This document shows positions 7,765 to 7,875 of a DNA stretch of 7,875 nucleotides, one piece after another (positions within the stretch are counted from its first letter, which is position 1; every line of letters starts with the position of its first letter). A program made the position numbers and the translations under genes. The notes beneath the pieces were generated by a model that did no database searches, was not told where the DNA came from, and saw only the letters and a list, made by a program, of their open reading frames with translations. The stretch is from an uncultured Bacteroides sp. GTDB lineage: Bacteria > Bacteroidota > Bacteroidia > Bacteroidales > Bacteroidaceae. The stretch spans positions 1-7,875 of the forward strand of contig USEY01000081.1 in assembly GCA_900553815.1 (NCBI GenBank). Reading direction: 5' to 3'.

Positions 7765-7781
7765 AGTGTAATATATACACT
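7765..7781. promoter_or_regulatory. araR operator (candidate): Candidate AraR operator, palindrome AGTGTA-N5-TACACT
   Basis: The 17-bp sequence agtgtaatatatacact has perfect 6-bp inverted arms around a 5-bp AT spacer. It falls where the -33 element of the candidate promoter should lie, so a bound dimer would be expected to block RNA polymerase. AraR is the only regulator encoded in the operon and should bind such a site as a dimer. I cannot confirm from the sequence that this is the AraR consensus. A second, weaker palindrome (tgtta-tg-taaca, 7788-7799) lies just upstream and could be a second contact. Confidence 0.45.
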
Positions 7782-7814
7782 TTTATATGTTATGTAACAC
7801 GTCTTGGATTAAAA

Positions 7815-7840
7815 TGTCCGGACACTAGTGTCTCTTAAGA
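7815..7840. promoter_or_regulatory. Cluster of overlapping perfect palindromes upstream of the promoter
   Basis: Three self-complementary sequences are packed into 26 bp: tgtccggaca (7815-7824), gacactagtgtc (7821-7832, sharing four bases with the first) and tcttaaga (7833-7840). The first two share a half-site, giving a TGTC / GACA / TGTC arrangement. The cluster lies about 63-95 bp upstream of the proposed -7 box, where an activator might bind. No protein in the window is an evident partner other than AraR, and the half-sites differ from the palindrome at 7765-7781. Confidence 0.35.
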
Positions 7841-7875
7841 TATGTTAATCAAGTTCAAAGTCAAAAGTCAACTGA

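Larger units (their letters stand above)
7703..7875. other. Operon leader and upstream non-coding region
   Basis: This 173-bp AT-rich stretch precedes the first gene and carries no coding sequence I can support. Besides the promoter and palindromes listed separately, it ends with a tandem copy of the 7-mer aaagtca (7857-7863 and 7864-7870). It appears to be the main control region for all six genes, since no comparable gap occurs until the one before the kinase. Whether a gene on either strand begins just beyond 7875 cannot be told. Confidence 0.6.

Overview
The window holds a single minus-strand operon for uptake and catabolism of L-arabinose. Gene order, AT-rich leaders without Shine-Dalgarno sequences, a TAnnTTTG-like promoter element, a lipoprotein mutarotase and a Nudix-derived regulator all point to the order Bacteroidales, most likely Bacteroides or Phocaeicola from the gut. 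From memory, the layout matches the B. thetaiotaomicron arabinose locus (around BT0350-BT0356). It is therefore a known system, and I found no undescribed system in the window.

Read in the direction of transcription (high to low coordinates), there is first a 173-bp regulatory region (7703-7875) rich in palindromes, with a candidate promoter and operator. Next come an aldose 1-epimerase lipoprotein (6563-7702), an SGLT-type sodium/sugar symporter (4785-6530), and the Nudix-like/winged-helix regulator AraR (4079-4756). These are followed by L-ribulose-5-phosphate 4-epimerase AraD (3364-4050), L-arabinose isomerase AraA (1794-3320) and an FGGY carbohydrate kinase that is inferred to be the L-ribulokinase (49-1647). 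The first five genes are separated by only about 28-43 bp. The kinase lies behind a 146-bp gap that contains a large dyad built from 9-bp units.

The proposed flow is as follows. The periplasmic mutarotase equilibrates the anomers of arabinose released from plant polysaccharide. The symporter imports the sugar with Na+. AraA makes L-ribulose, the kinase makes L-ribulose 5-phosphate, and AraD makes D-xylulose 5-phosphate for the pentose phosphate pathway. AraR, encoded inside the operon, probably controls the leading promoter in response to arabinose.

The points most worth a second look are the dyad between araA and the kinase, the palindromes upstream of the mutarotase gene, the degenerate Nudix box in AraR, and the XylB-like rather than AraB-like character of the kinase. 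Bases 1-48 hold no gene. The long plus-strand ORFs are in-register shadows of the real genes.
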